DNA of 63,337 nucleotides. Origin: an uncultured Muribaculaceae bacterium (GTDB lineage Bacteria > Bacteroidota > Bacteroidia > Bacteroidales > Muribaculaceae). The notes below the pieces were generated by a model. That model was not told where the DNA came from. It searched no databases and saw only the letters and a list, made by a program, of their open reading frames with translations. Position 1 is the stretch's first letter. Every line of letters begins with the position of its first letter. The stretch covers positions 1 to 63,337 of the forward strand of contig CAJUHM010000005.1 of assembly GCA_910586475.1 (NCBI GenBank). The letters are read 5' to 3'. The position numbers and the translations under genes are program-made. Below are positions 9,517 through 17,734 of the stretch, piece by piece.

Positions 9517-10116
9517 TCAGCGGCGCGATTTTGTTCCGAGATAGCCTCCGTGGTGGCGCTTTGCGTAGTCGGCACGGGTGAAGCCTGTCTCATTCATTAC
9601 GTTGACAACCAGGATGTCGCCGATGACGGTCATCATTGTTGTCGACGTGGTCGGGGTCAGTCCGAGGGGACAGACTTCCGGGGCTGCCGCAGTAACGAGT
9701 GATGCATCGGCCAGTTTCGCGAGTGGACTTTCTGCATTGCCTGAGATGACGATCAGCGGAATGTCGGCATAGAGGTTGCGGGCCAGTTCGACGAGGTCGA
9801 TGATTTCGCGGGTGCGTCCGGAATTGGACACGAGAAGCATGACGTCGTTGGGCTGAAGCACACCGAGGTCTCCATGCTGGGCTTCGGAGGGGTGGAGATT
9901 GACGGCCGGAATGCCGGTCGATGAGAATGTGGTTGCGATGTTCAGAGCGATCTGGCCGGCTTTGCCCATTCCGGATGTGACGAGCTTGCCTCCACGTCCG
10001 GCGACATGTTCGACGATCAGTTGGACTGCTTTGTCATATCCTTCGGTATAGGGTATTTCTGCTATTGCTTTACTTTCAGTGGCCAGAATGGCTTGCATTG
10101 ATTCGCGTAGGTTCAT
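9517..10116 (-). CDS. kdsD: SIS-domain arabinose-5-phosphate isomerase (KpsF/GutQ family, no CBS domains)
   Basis: This 199-residue protein consists only of a SIS domain. The phosphosugar-binding pieces are SGMGKAGQIA (about 47-56), HPSEAQHGDLG (about 76-86) and SNSGRTREI (about 98-106). In the KpsF/GutQ/KdsD family these catalyse interconversion of D-ribulose 5-phosphate and D-arabinose 5-phosphate for Kdo synthesis. Most members have two CBS domains after the SIS domain; SIS-only forms are known in Bacteroides. The start (ATG at 10116) fits the family N-terminus; a longer frame upstream would cross the promoter region and is unlikely. A promoter is visible at 10212-10242. Substrate assignment is by family. 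Confidence 0.85.
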   Translation of the reverse strand: MNLRESMQAILATESKAIAEIPYTEGYDKAVQLIVEHVAGRGGKLVTSGMGKAGQIALNIATTFSSTGIPAVNLHPSEAQHGDLGVLQPNDVMLLVSNSGRTREIIDLVELARNLYADIPLIVISGNAESPLAKLADASLVTAAAPEVCPLGLTPTTSTTMMTVIGDILVVNVMNETGFTRADYAKRHHGGYLGTKSRR

Positions 10117-10211
10117 TACGTAGAGGCTATGGAGAATGATGGGGGATGATGATGCGCGACAACGCCGGCTGTCCTTCCCGAAGGAGGCAGCGACGGCGTC
10201 ATTTTGCATTG

Positions 10212-10242
10212 CAAAATTAAGCAATTATCGCCGATTATGCAA
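10212..10242 (-). promoter_or_regulatory. Promoter of the kdsD-TPR-ribH group
   Basis: On the minus strand, TTG (10240-10242) and TAATTTTG (10212-10219) are separated by exactly 20 bases, matching the Bacteroidota -33/-7 arrangement. Transcription would start near 10205, leaving an untranslated leader of about 90 bases before the isomerase ATG. Confidence 0.7.
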
Positions 10243-10257
10243 GTTGGCGCAGATCTC

Positions 10258-11400
10258 TTAGCGTGACAGTGTTCCGTCGTCGGCGATTTTCAGCGGAGAG
10301 CCTGGAAAATCTTCTTCCGAGAGTTTTCTGATCAGTCTGGCCGCGGAATTGTTTTTGTCGAATCGCGGGCCGATGCCGCGGTGCTGGATCAGGGAGTGGA
10401 TCTTGCCGCTGAGAAACTCGCCGTTGCTGCCGACGACGACTTCGGCAATCGGTGCATAGCCTGTCGCGCCGGCGATCCCCATGCGGTAGGGGGTGCAGAA
10501 GTTTCCGAGCGAGTAGAAGATTATGCGGTCTTTGTAGAGCTCGGCGGCGCGCGGAACGTGCGGGCCGTGGCCGAAGACAATGTCTGCGCCGAGGTCGATA
10601 GCAGTGTGGGCGAAGCGTTCGACATTGCCGCGGTTTTCGCCGAGATAGGTCTCTGCCTTGTGGGGAACGTGGAGATAGGCTGTGCCCTCCGCTCCGCCAT
10701 GAAACGAGACGACTACCAGATCGGCACGTGAGCGCAGATCTTCGATCACACGTTTGAGCTCGGCAAGATTGTTGACATCGAGGTTGTTGCCGCCATGACC
10801 GAACTGGGTTACGCCTATTTTCAGACCTTTGCGCTCGATTATTGCGGTCTCGCAGATGCCTTTGAGTCCGACAACGGGAAGGTTGGCGTCGCGCAGAGTG
10901 TGCATTGTCGAGGTGCGTCCCGGATGTCCGAAGTCGTTGATATGGTTGTTGGCTATGCCGACGAAATCGAATCCTGCGTCGGTGAGATTGCTGACATATT
11001 TGGTCGGCATGCGGAACACGAAATATGTTTTCGGGTTGCGCATCGGACGGCGCCGTCCGGGGCCGTCAAGAAAACTGCCTTCGAGGTTTCCGCCGGCAAT
11101 GTCGACCCGTTCGGTGACCGTGCGGGCATCGTCAAAGAGATTAGAGCCGTCGTTGGCCGGGAGTGTGGAGCCGTGGATAGAGTCCGGATAGGTTGTGCCC
11201 ATCATTATGTCGCCCATGAAAGCGAACGAGAGGGTGACGGTGTCGCTGACAACGAGATTCACTGCCGTGTCGGGCATGGCTGCCGAATCAGCCGGACTCT
11301 GTTCCGGAGTGGAGGCTGCGCGTCCGCCGCAACCGGTCAGAGCGGACAGAAGACACATTGTCGGAAGACCGACGGTTCTGAAAAAAAATGTAGAGGTCAT
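10258..11400 (-). CDS. CapA family lipoprotein (poly-gamma-glutamate synthesis CapA-like metallophosphatase fold)
   Basis: The 380-residue product begins with a lipoprotein signal ending in lipobox L-T-G-C (Cys about residue 24). A Ser/Thr/Pro-rich linker and a CapA/PGA_cap domain follow. Domain motifs include FAFMGDIMMGTTYPD (about 58-72), GGNLEGSF (about 105), IANNHINDFG (about 149-158), VVSFHGGAEG and IVFGHGPHVPRA (about 285-297), which carry the conserved Asp, Asn and His residues of this calcineurin-like fold. Members act at the cell surface in capsule or peptidoglycan-linked processes, but the substrate is unknown outside poly-gamma-glutamate producers. No capB, capC or capE homologue is nearby, so a polyglutamate role is not supported here. 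Confidence 0.87.
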   Translation of the reverse strand: MTSTFFFRTVGLPTMCLLSALTGCGGRAASTPEQSPADSAAMPDTAVNLVVSDTVTLSFAFMGDIMMGTTYPDSIHGSTLPANDGSNLFDDARTVTERVDIAGGNLEGSFLDGPGRRRPMRNPKTYFVFRMPTKYVSNLTDAGFDFVGIANNHINDFGHPGRTSTMHTLRDANLPVVGLKGICETAIIERKGLKIGVTQFGHGGNNLDVNNLAELKRVIEDLRSRADLVVVSFHGGAEGTAYLHVPHKAETYLGENRGNVERFAHTAIDLGADIVFGHGPHVPRAAELYKDRIIFYSLGNFCTPYRMGIAGATGYAPIAEVVVGSNGEFLSGKIHSLIQHRGIGPRFDKNNSAARLIRKLSEEDFPGSPLKIADDGTLSR

Positions 11401-11404
11401 AGTA

Positions 11405-11650
11405 TTAATTGGTTTGTCGATTGGATTCTGTTCTTTTTGAGGACATATTGTTCAGTGCTGTGGGGGGATTTCCTGAAAGTTTCTTAGACAGATGCTGCCA
11501 CATGTCTCCCGCATGGCAAATATCGTCAGAATCCAGGGATTCTGCAAGTGAAATTCCGCCATGTCTCATTCGGATACATTTGTTCAAGTATCTGATCTGT
11601 CGGGTCCATTCTCTCAAAAGCCGCCAGTCTCTTTCTGCAACAGGGGTCTA
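11405..11650 (-). other. Possible small gene or gene remnant between tRNA-Ala and the CapA gene
   Basis: One minus-strand frame is open for about 80 codons from 11650 to a stop at 11405, only four bases before the CapA start. It has only TTG (11617) or a late ATG (11569) as starts. The translation is rich in Trp, Arg and Lys in its first third (for example DWRLLREWTRQIRYL). It lies directly after the tRNA terminator. It may be a remnant of a longer gene, a short gene, or chance. No family is recognised. Confidence 0.2.
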
Positions 11651-11681
11651 AATAAAAAACTGACCTCTTAAAAAGAGGTCA
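11651..11681 (-). terminator. Intrinsic terminator of tRNA-Ala
   Basis: A perfect 9-bp stem (tgacctctt / aagaggtca, 11661-11681) with a 3-base loop is followed on the minus strand by GTTTTTTATTT. It lies 14 bases past the tRNA 3' end and is a clear terminator. Confidence 0.85.
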
Positions 11682-11695
11682 GCGATGATAATCAG

Positions 11696-11769
11696 TGGAG
11701 TATAGCGGACTCGAACCGCTCACCTCGACACTGCCAGTGTCGCGCTCTAGCCAGATGAGCTAATACCCC
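11696..11769 (-). tRNA. tRNA-Ala, anticodon GGC
   Basis: The minus strand folds as a full cloverleaf: acceptor GGGGTAT/ATACTCC (one G-T pair), D arm GCTC/GAGC, anticodon stem CGACA/TGTCG with loop CTGGCAG giving anticodon GGC (reads GCC), and T arm AGCGG/CCGCT with loop TTCGAGT. The discriminator base is A; CCA is not encoded. The anticodon GGC assigns alanine. Its strong terminator follows directly. Confidence 0.95.
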
Positions 11770-11891
11770 AGTTATAAGGTTCGTGTGGCAAAGTTAAGCT
11801 GTTTTTTGAAATTATGCAAATTTTCACACATGTTTTTCTCTCTTTATCTTAAAACTGTCAGATATTGCAGATTGCATGGAGCGTCAGTTCT

Positions 11892-11928
11892 ATAAGAGCC
11901 GGACTGCGGGTGGCGGTCCGGCTCTTAT
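11892..11928. terminator. Strong hairpin after the SPFH/coiled-coil operon
   Basis: A perfect 13-bp inverted repeat (ataagagccggac at 11892-11904, gtccggctcttat at 11916-11928) encloses an 11-base loop. It begins about 20 bases past the exonuclease stop codon and probably ends the minus-strand operon. Neither side has a real T tract, so it could be factor-dependent or an RNA-stabilising structure instead. Confidence 0.5.
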
Positions 11929-11950
11929 GAGTTCTTTCGGGAGTCTGCTG

Positions 11951-12868
11951 TCAGCGTTTGAGCGACGAGACGGAGAAGTGCGACGAGAGTTTTTCGAGCT
12001 TCTTGAAAAGGGCGTGCTCTTCAGAGTCGAAGCCGTTAGTGTAGGCTTTGAAGCGTTCGATGTCTTTGTTGTTGAGCCGATAGACCCCCTTTCCGAGCAT
12101 CGGACGCCGGGCCATCATGTTGTGGAGCTCGACAGCGGCACGTTTGCGGTCGGCAACGCGGACGATGGCTGCGACGCGCGGCGATTGCTGCGGTTCCTCG
12201 CGCCTCACACGAAGAGTATAGCCGTTGTCGCCGATGCGCAGCAATACGGCATAGCCTTCGGCATGGGCGCGGTCGTAGTCCTCCTTTTCTACCGCAAACA
12301 CTTCCGCGAAGCGGTCCGTTGCGGTTGCAATGTCGTCGGACGCAATTGCATTGCGCTGACAGAATGAGTCGAGCAGTTTCAGAAAGCAGTCGAGAGTAGC
12401 GAGGGTGTCGCCGCTTGCGCTGTGCATTCCGTCGGTTCCGAAACTGACGTCCAGCTGTGCGGTGACTTTTTCGAGGCTGACGCCCTGAAACAGATCAAGG
12501 CCGTTCTCTTTCCCATGATTGATCCAGAACCAGTCGCGGAGTTCGAGGATTTTTTTCTGTTGCAGGCGTTCGACACCCTGACGCTCGAGATGGAAAATGT
12601 CGTTTTCTATGGCAAATCCGATCAAGGCATCTGCCCGGTCGATTATTTCCTGGATTTCGGGCAGACATTCGGAAAAGGCCGGTGCGCCGGCAACCATTTC
12701 GGGCGTGATGTGGTGGATCGACGAATCCCACTTCGAATAGTGGACCGGGCAGAAACGTTGATGGTAGATTTCTTTTCGGTCCAGTCCGTAGACTGACAGC
12801 TCGATCAGTTCATCTCCCTCGACGAATTCCGCATCAAGACAAACGCATTTCTGAGATTCCTGCTCCAT
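11951..12868 (-). CDS. DEDDh 3'-5' exonuclease (DnaQ/RNase T-like) with extra C-terminal domain
   Basis: The first 190 residues form a DnaQ-type exonuclease fold. Motif I is LDAEF (Asp and Glu about residues 11 and 13), motif II IGFAIENDIFHL (about 85-96) and motif III HSASGDTLATLD (about 147-158), whose H-x4-D spacing gives the DEDDh class. Residues of about 200-305 form an extra domain that I do not recognise. The substrate (DNA, RNA or a nucleotide) cannot be told from sequence. The ATG at 12868 is used; an upstream TTG at 12877 would overlap the previous gene. It is the last gene of the seven-gene SPFH/coiled-coil operon, 5 bases after the bactofilin-like gene, and is an unexpected partner for structural proteins. 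Confidence 0.8.
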   Translation of the reverse strand: MEQESQKCVCLDAEFVEGDELIELSVYGLDRKEIYHQRFCPVHYSKWDSSIHHITPEMVAGAPAFSECLPEIQEIIDRADALIGFAIENDIFHLERQGVERLQQKKILELRDWFWINHGKENGLDLFQGVSLEKVTAQLDVSFGTDGMHSASGDTLATLDCFLKLLDSFCQRNAIASDDIATATDRFAEVFAVEKEDYDRAHAEGYAVLLRIGDNGYTLRVRREEPQQSPRVAAIVRVADRKRAAVELHNMMARRPMLGKGVYRLNNKDIERFKAYTNGFDSEEHALFKKLEKLSSHFSVSSLKR

Positions 12869-12873
12869 AGGTG

Positions 12874-13842
12874 TCAACGGTTGGTTATGTCTGAAATGTT
12901 GAATTTTCCAGAGAGGGTGTTGACTTCAGTTCGTCCTTGCAGAATTGAGAAGAGGAATTGGCGTATGCGTTCGACGGTGAGCTGCGACGGCTCTCCGTCG
13001 GCTCCGGGACCGAGGTCGTAGGTTTTGAGCAGCTGCGGGCCGAGAGCCGCGGCTGTCAGCAGGAAGTGGTTCTGGAACTTGTCTGTGTCGAGAAGGTCGG
13101 CGGCAAGGACTTTGCCGATCACGCTGTAGCTTCGGAGCGTTTTGGTCATCTCTCCGTCGGAGAGCGATGATCGCAGTTCGTCGCTCGAGAGGTCGATCTC
13201 GATTTTGCCGGAATCGGGCGACTGGGGCAGTCCTTTGAAGAGGTCGCCGAGGTCGGCGAGGCTGAGGTTGAAGAGATGGGTCTCGGGGGTGTGGATGAGC
13301 GGTTCGATCGAGAATGCGCTCGGAAGGAGAAGATAGTTGATGTCGCTCAGACGCACGGAGGGGGCGTTGAACGTTCCGACCATCGACGAGCGCATGTCGA
13401 TTTCCTGAGTTGCGAAAACGCCGCCCACGACAACACTGTTGATGAGCACGACTTCGTCGGCATAGATGCTTCCGGCAACGAAGGCGTTGGTAAGTTCGAC
13501 GGATTTTGCGTTGATGTCGGCCAGAAACGATAGCGTGGCCGATGAGCCGCGCGAAATGACTGAATTGACGGCGCCGACTGATTTCTGGAACACGATTTCG
13601 CCTGTCGCGTCGTTGGCGACATAGAGCTCATTCTGGGCAAAAGCCGCGCCCTGGATCGTAGCGCTGCCGCGCCGCACTTCGATGCGGTGGCCATAGATCG
13701 GACCTTCGACAATCGTGTCGCCTTTGAAGATTATGTTGCGGTTGAGTTCCGAAGTGCGTTCGGGCAATATGGAGCTACGCACCAGATTGTCTTCCAGAAG
13801 GAGATCGGTGCCGTTGACTCTTATTTCTTTGAGTTCTTTCAT
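12874..13842 (-). CDS. Bactofilin-like beta-repeat (polymer-forming) protein
   Basis: This 322-residue protein has no signal peptide or membrane helix. Residues of about 35-165 read as short repeated beta-strands with alternating hydrophobic residues and glycines, such as GDTIVEGPIYGHRIEV, SVELTNAFVAGSIYADEVVL and SVVVGGVFATQEIDM. This is the pattern of bactofilin-type right-handed beta helices, which self-assemble into cytoplasmic filaments at membranes. The C-terminal half (about 190-322) is mixed alpha/beta and unrecognised. The gene is packed between a coiled-coil gene (11-base gap) and the exonuclease gene (5-base gap). A structural, scaffold-forming role is inferred; the assignment is by strand pattern, not by a diagnostic motif. 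Confidence 0.55.
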   Translation of the reverse strand: MKELKEIRVNGTDLLLEDNLVRSSILPERTSELNRNIIFKGDTIVEGPIYGHRIEVRRGSATIQGAAFAQNELYVANDATGEIVFQKSVGAVNSVISRGSSATLSFLADINAKSVELTNAFVAGSIYADEVVLINSVVVGGVFATQEIDMRSSMVGTFNAPSVRLSDINYLLLPSAFSIEPLIHTPETHLFNLSLADLGDLFKGLPQSPDSGKIEIDLSSDELRSSLSDGEMTKTLRSYSVIGKVLAADLLDTDKFQNHFLLTAAALGPQLLKTYDLGPGADGEPSQLTVERIRQFLFSILQGRTEVNTLSGKFNISDITNR

Positions 13843-13853
13843 GTGGAGTGGTA

Positions 13854-14867
13854 TCAGAGTGAGAGGATTGGGTTATTGATAAATTGGGTGAGATAGTTTC
13901 TGATTCGGCGGTCGTGGGCCGAGTCTGTCGGGAATTCACGGGCGACCTGTCGCGAATAGTCCTGTTTGATTCTTTCCGACTGTGTGGCGTCAGGCGATTT
14001 CCACTGGGCTTTCTTGAGTTCGGAAGTCATTCTGCGGCGCAGGCTGTTGGGAACGACGTCGGGCTTATGGAGCACCGACCGGCTGACCTGTGGATTCTCG
14101 TCATCGGTTTCTTCCGAAAGGCAGACCGGCACGAAGAGGCGTCGGGCGTTGTCGGTCGGAAGGAGCACGCGGTCAATCGTTTCGCGGTCACGGTTCTGGC
14201 ATGTCAGATAGGCATTGGCGGCATGGATGGCGTCGAATGCGCGTTTTTTTGCAACCGAGGCAAGGAGCGAACTTTGGACACGGGCGTTTTCAGAGGCTGT
14301 CACCGCTGCGATTCCGACAAGATCCGACCCGAGGGCGCGGGCTGCGCATTCGCCGGTCGATTCCCGGAGTCTGAAAGCAGCTTTGTCGAGTTCGAAAACT
14401 CTGTTCTGCAATTCCTTGTTGAGGTCGGAAAAGATTTTAGAGTAGCGCTCGGTGCTGCGTCCGTAGTCGGCTTCCATCTGTTGTCGTTTGTCGCGGCAAC
14501 GTGAGGAGAGGGCGTTGAGGTGGAGAAGGGTCGCGTCGACCTGACTCTTCAGCGCTGCTATCTGCTGTCCGAGTTCCGAGCGCACTGTCTTAAAGAAACC
14601 TCCGATGATTGTCTGCGAGATTTTCCGGTTGTTTTCGTGGATCGATTCCGTCTGCATCGCTTCGGTGGCGACCACTGAGGCCGTCAGGGCGTTGACGTGA
14701 TTGCCGCATGCTGCGGCCGACGAATCGAAATCGTCCGTGTCGACGAGGACGTTGACACGGACATATTCCTCCGCCGTTCCATTATATCTTAGGGTGGTCT
14801 GTCCGTTTGAGACAGTTCCGCTGTAGGGAATGCGGATGAGTTTCTGGAATGATCTGGTATAACTCAT
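13854..14867 (-). CDS. Coiled-coil protein, paralogue of its upstream neighbour
   Basis: The 337-residue product is soluble and mostly helical. After an N-terminal beta-rich stretch (about 1-45) a long coiled coil runs from about 60 to 190. The segment MEADYGRSTERYSKIF...NRVFELDKAAFR aligns with MEHDYGMLAARYTKLF...RRVYELDKAAFR in the next gene. Later shared pieces are FVPVCL/FVPVAV and WKSPDATQSER/WKAPEPVSQR. The two therefore arose by tandem duplication and probably form homo- or heteromers. No enzyme motif is seen. Spacing is 4 bases to the paralogue and 11 bases to the bactofilin-like gene. Confidence 0.65.
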   Translation of the reverse strand: MSYTRSFQKLIRIPYSGTVSNGQTTLRYNGTAEEYVRVNVLVDTDDFDSSAAACGNHVNALTASVVATEAMQTESIHENNRKISQTIIGGFFKTVRSELGQQIAALKSQVDATLLHLNALSSRCRDKRQQMEADYGRSTERYSKIFSDLNKELQNRVFELDKAAFRLRESTGECAARALGSDLVGIAAVTASENARVQSSLLASVAKKRAFDAIHAANAYLTCQNRDRETIDRVLLPTDNARRLFVPVCLSEETDDENPQVSRSVLHKPDVVPNSLRRRMTSELKKAQWKSPDATQSERIKQDYSRQVAREFPTDSAHDRRIRNYLTQFINNPILSL

Positions 14868-14871
14868 GGCC

Positions 14872-15795
14872 TCAGGAGATTTTCAGGGTTTGGAACTCTG
14901 TTGCTGAAAGAAGCTTTGTCATGGTCTCCTTTATGCGGGGCGTCGCGTTGAAATCGGCCATAATCATGTTGAATTCGTCGCGCACGCGCTGGCTCACGGG
15001 TTCGGGAGCTTTCCACGGGAGGGTGTGTTCGACGTCGGTCGCCGCATTTATGATCGCATTACGCGAACGGTCGGTCAGACCCTGTGCGGGAGGAGTCACA
15101 TGGATGAGTGATCCCTCGACGGCGCCGGCCACGCCATGCCATACGGCTACGGGAACGAAGGCCGGTCTGACAGCCTCATCGATTCCCCGCGCGAGAAGCA
15201 CCCGGGCCGTCAGTGCTTTCTGCTCATTGAGGTCGAGAAGAAACGAGCGCATGATCTCGATAAGCCCCGACGCTTTATGTTTGATGCTCGAAGCCATCAG
15301 TTTCTGGGCCACGGAGATCGACTCGGTCTGTCCGATGGGGACAGTGGCCGTCAGCTGTTTGCCGCGGTTGTTGATCGTGTCGATTTCAGTGATTGCAAAT
15401 CTGAAGGCGGCTTTGTCAAGTTCATAGACACGGCGCTGGAGTGCGCGGTTGAGCGAGCCGAACAGTTTGGTATAGCGTGCGGCAAGCATTCCGTAGTCGT
15501 GTTCCATTCGGTCGCGAATCGAGTTAAGCTGCCGGCGCTGCTGGTTGAGCTGGAGCAGCAGAGAGTCGACCTCGCTTTTCCATTTCGCGATTTTCTGGGA
15601 AATCTGGGAGTGGATGAGAGAGTAGAACCCACGGTTGACATTTCGGCAGACATCGTCGGCCGCATCCGACTGGGCTTTGATGACGGCAGTCTGCATAGCG
15701 ACGACGGCTGTTGTCGTTCCGTCGATATGATTGGCCACACGGTCAATGCTTTTGGCCATGGGCTTGGTGTCGATAACACAATCTATAATAGCCAT
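14872..15795 (-). CDS. Coiled-coil protein, paralogue of its downstream neighbour
   Basis: This 307-residue protein matches the product of the following gene along nearly its whole length but lacks that protein's first 30 or so residues. The alignment starts at DCVIDTKPMAKSIDRVANHI here and VNVLVDTDDFDSSAAACGNHV there. A coiled coil spans about residues 35-150. There is no signal peptide, membrane helix or catalytic motif. It starts 3 bases after the large coiled-coil gene. The central Y-E-L-D-K-A-A-F-R element is the best-conserved part of the pair and is a likely interaction surface (inference). Confidence 0.65.
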   Translation of the reverse strand: MAIIDCVIDTKPMAKSIDRVANHIDGTTTAVVAMQTAVIKAQSDAADDVCRNVNRGFYSLIHSQISQKIAKWKSEVDSLLLQLNQQRRQLNSIRDRMEHDYGMLAARYTKLFGSLNRALQRRVYELDKAAFRFAITEIDTINNRGKQLTATVPIGQTESISVAQKLMASSIKHKASGLIEIMRSFLLDLNEQKALTARVLLARGIDEAVRPAFVPVAVWHGVAGAVEGSLIHVTPPAQGLTDRSRNAIINAATDVEHTLPWKAPEPVSQRVRDEFNMIMADFNATPRIKETMTKLLSATEFQTLKIS

Positions 15796-15798
15796 AGG

Positions 15799-17685
15799 TC
15801 AGTCATTGTTAGAGGGTTGCTGGGTAGTGTCGTCCGGCTGGACCTGAGGTTCCTGCTCGCAGAGTGAGGCGAGGGCTTCGCGTGCGATTGCCGGCAGATT
15901 AAGCGACATGTGTTCGTGTGCGAGATCCTCCACGCTGGGTTCGGGAGGAATGACCGATGATTTGGCGAAGAGGGGGTTGACTGTTGCCAGAGGCTGGCGG
16001 CGCGCATCGAGACTGTTGATTTCTCCGGCAGCGACAGCCGCTTCGTTGGAGTGGCCGTCGCGCAGTTTGGCGTCATAGTATTCCACATGGCCGAACGATT
16101 CGGCTCTGCGATCGATGTCCTCTTTCAGACGTTCGATATATTCCTCGAATTCGATCTGCGCGCGCTGGAACTCCTGTGACTGCAATTCGAATGCGGCAAT
16201 ATTTTCTTCGGTGTTTTCCACTGCGGTGACCACCGTGTCGTCGAGATTCTGCGAGCCCTCGGCCATAGAGTTTTCGGTGCGCTGCAGCGAGGCGAGGGTG
16301 TTGTAGGCGGCCACATATTCTCTCAGGCTGCCCTGCATCAGGTTGATGATTTCGGAACTTTCGGCACGGTTCGAACGATAGAACGCGTCGGTGTCCTGAT
16401 GCCATTTGTTGAGATAAGAGATTTTCTGGTCTTTGATGCCATTATAGATCTTGAGGCGTTCGATGCGGTTTTCGGCCATAAGGTTCTGGACAACCGGAGC
16501 CATGATCTCCTCGATGATCTGATGGATTCCGAATGGCATAGAGCTGACATTTCCGTCTTCCGACGTCCACATTCCCGAAAGGAGATTGAATTTCATTCTT
16601 GAGCTTGGCCGCAGATTGAAAGGTTCATAATCCTCGATGTCCTGCGAGTAGTCGAACTTTTCGTTTCGGATGCGGTCGATCTCGTCATATTCGAGAATCG
16701 GCGAATAGTGGTTGTAGGGGGCTTTGAGAATCTTATAAAGGAGTCGGTTGGACTCGAACACGACTTTATCGACCGACGCGACCTTAAGGGCGGAAATCGC
16801 CTGGACGGAAATCGCCATTGTCGACATGAGTCCCTTGATGACATCCTCGAAGTGGCGTGTCTCGCTTGAAAGGGCGTCCTTAAGGCTGTTGAGCTCGCGG
16901 AAACGGTCGATGCGTCCGGCATATTGTTCGGCGTTGAAAACGTTGAGCACCGGCGATCCCTCAGGAACAGAGTCGGTGGCGAATTCATCAATGAAATCGA
17001 GATATTTGCTGTCGCGGGGCACGAGGGGCAGTGAGACGGAAACCGTGTCGACATCCTCCATGCAGAACGAAACGGTCCGCAGTGAGCGTTCGAGCGCGCC
17101 CAGATAGTCATGTTCCTGCACCTCCTGGATCGATGTCGAGTAGTCGGCAGTTTCGAGAGGTTCGGTGTCTTCCGACGATTCAATGAGGGGTGCTTCGACT
17201 GACAGTTCCTCGATCCGGTTGATCGTTCGTGCAAGCAGCTCGTTCTGACGCGGGAGTCTCAGCGAGACTTCGCTGTCGGGGACATCGCCCGTGAAATCGA
17301 CCATAAAGCTCTTGTCGTCATATTTGACCTGATCGGCGACCGGGACATAGGCGATTCCGAGGCGGGAGATTCTGTAGTCGCGGAAGATGTTTTTGTGTTC
17401 TTCCTGAAGACGGGCGATTTCGGCGTCGGTTTCCTCGATCTTCCGGGTGATCTGTTTCTTTTTGACGAATGCCATAAAGAAGAGGATAATGGTCAGATAC
17501 CAGTACCAGGTCTTCGACAATTCTGTCTCATAGTCTGAACGCTGTGCTTTCAGGCCCTCAATTTCTTCTTCGATGCGCTCTTCTTCGCTGACAATTCTTT
17601 CAGCGGCCATTTTATAGTAATTGAACAGGATGCGCGCCTGATCCTGATAGATATTACTTGATGTTGGGAAAATTTTACCTTCCAT
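15799..17685 (-). CDS. Large membrane-anchored coiled-coil protein
   Basis: The 628-residue product begins with a coiled coil (about 15-58), then a short hydrophobic segment (WYWYLTIILFFMAFV, about 60-74) followed by KKK, then a second coiled coil (about 76-100). This fits a single membrane anchor or hairpin near the N-terminus. A small beta region (about 108-145) precedes an acidic linker. Helical stretches continue from about 250 to 560, with a further coiled coil near 480-555, and the tail is low-complexity and acidic. No catalytic motif is apparent. It sits in the middle of the SPFH operon, 49 bases after the 4-TM gene and 3 bases before the paralogue pair. A scaffold role at the membrane is inferred. 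Confidence 0.65.
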   Translation of the reverse strand: MEGKIFPTSSNIYQDQARILFNYYKMAAERIVSEEERIEEEIEGLKAQRSDYETELSKTWYWYLTIILFFMAFVKKKQITRKIEETDAEIARLQEEHKNIFRDYRISRLGIAYVPVADQVKYDDKSFMVDFTGDVPDSEVSLRLPRQNELLARTINRIEELSVEAPLIESSEDTEPLETADYSTSIQEVQEHDYLGALERSLRTVSFCMEDVDTVSVSLPLVPRDSKYLDFIDEFATDSVPEGSPVLNVFNAEQYAGRIDRFRELNSLKDALSSETRHFEDVIKGLMSTMAISVQAISALKVASVDKVVFESNRLLYKILKAPYNHYSPILEYDEIDRIRNEKFDYSQDIEDYEPFNLRPSSRMKFNLLSGMWTSEDGNVSSMPFGIHQIIEEIMAPVVQNLMAENRIERLKIYNGIKDQKISYLNKWHQDTDAFYRSNRAESSEIINLMQGSLREYVAAYNTLASLQRTENSMAEGSQNLDDTVVTAVENTEENIAAFELQSQEFQRAQIEFEEYIERLKEDIDRRAESFGHVEYYDAKLRDGHSNEAAVAAGEINSLDARRQPLATVNPLFAKSSVIPPEPSVEDLAHEHMSLNLPAIAREALASLCEQEPQVQPDDTTQQPSNND

Positions 17686-17734
17686 GGTTGTGAAAAAAGG
17701 TGAGTGTGTGATAATGGGAATTGTTTTATGCCGG

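Noticed and set aside
10258..11400. Poly-gamma-glutamate capsule locus
   Set aside because: Only the CapA-like protein is present; no capB, capC or capE relative is nearby.
11696..11769. tRNA-Ala as an integration (att) site
   Set aside because: No integrase, and no repeat of the tRNA 3' end was seen in the flanking sequence.
13884..14504. Plus-strand open frame (206 codons) opposite the paralogous coiled-coil gene
   Set aside because: It mirrors the coding strand, is rich in residues typical of antisense reading (Arg, Gly, Val, Phe) and has no domain.
15136..15867. Long plus-strand open frame (243 codons) opposite the coiled-coil genes
   Set aside because: It is antisense to the well-supported minus-strand genes, has no recognisable domain, and such frames are common opposite GC-rich coding sequence.
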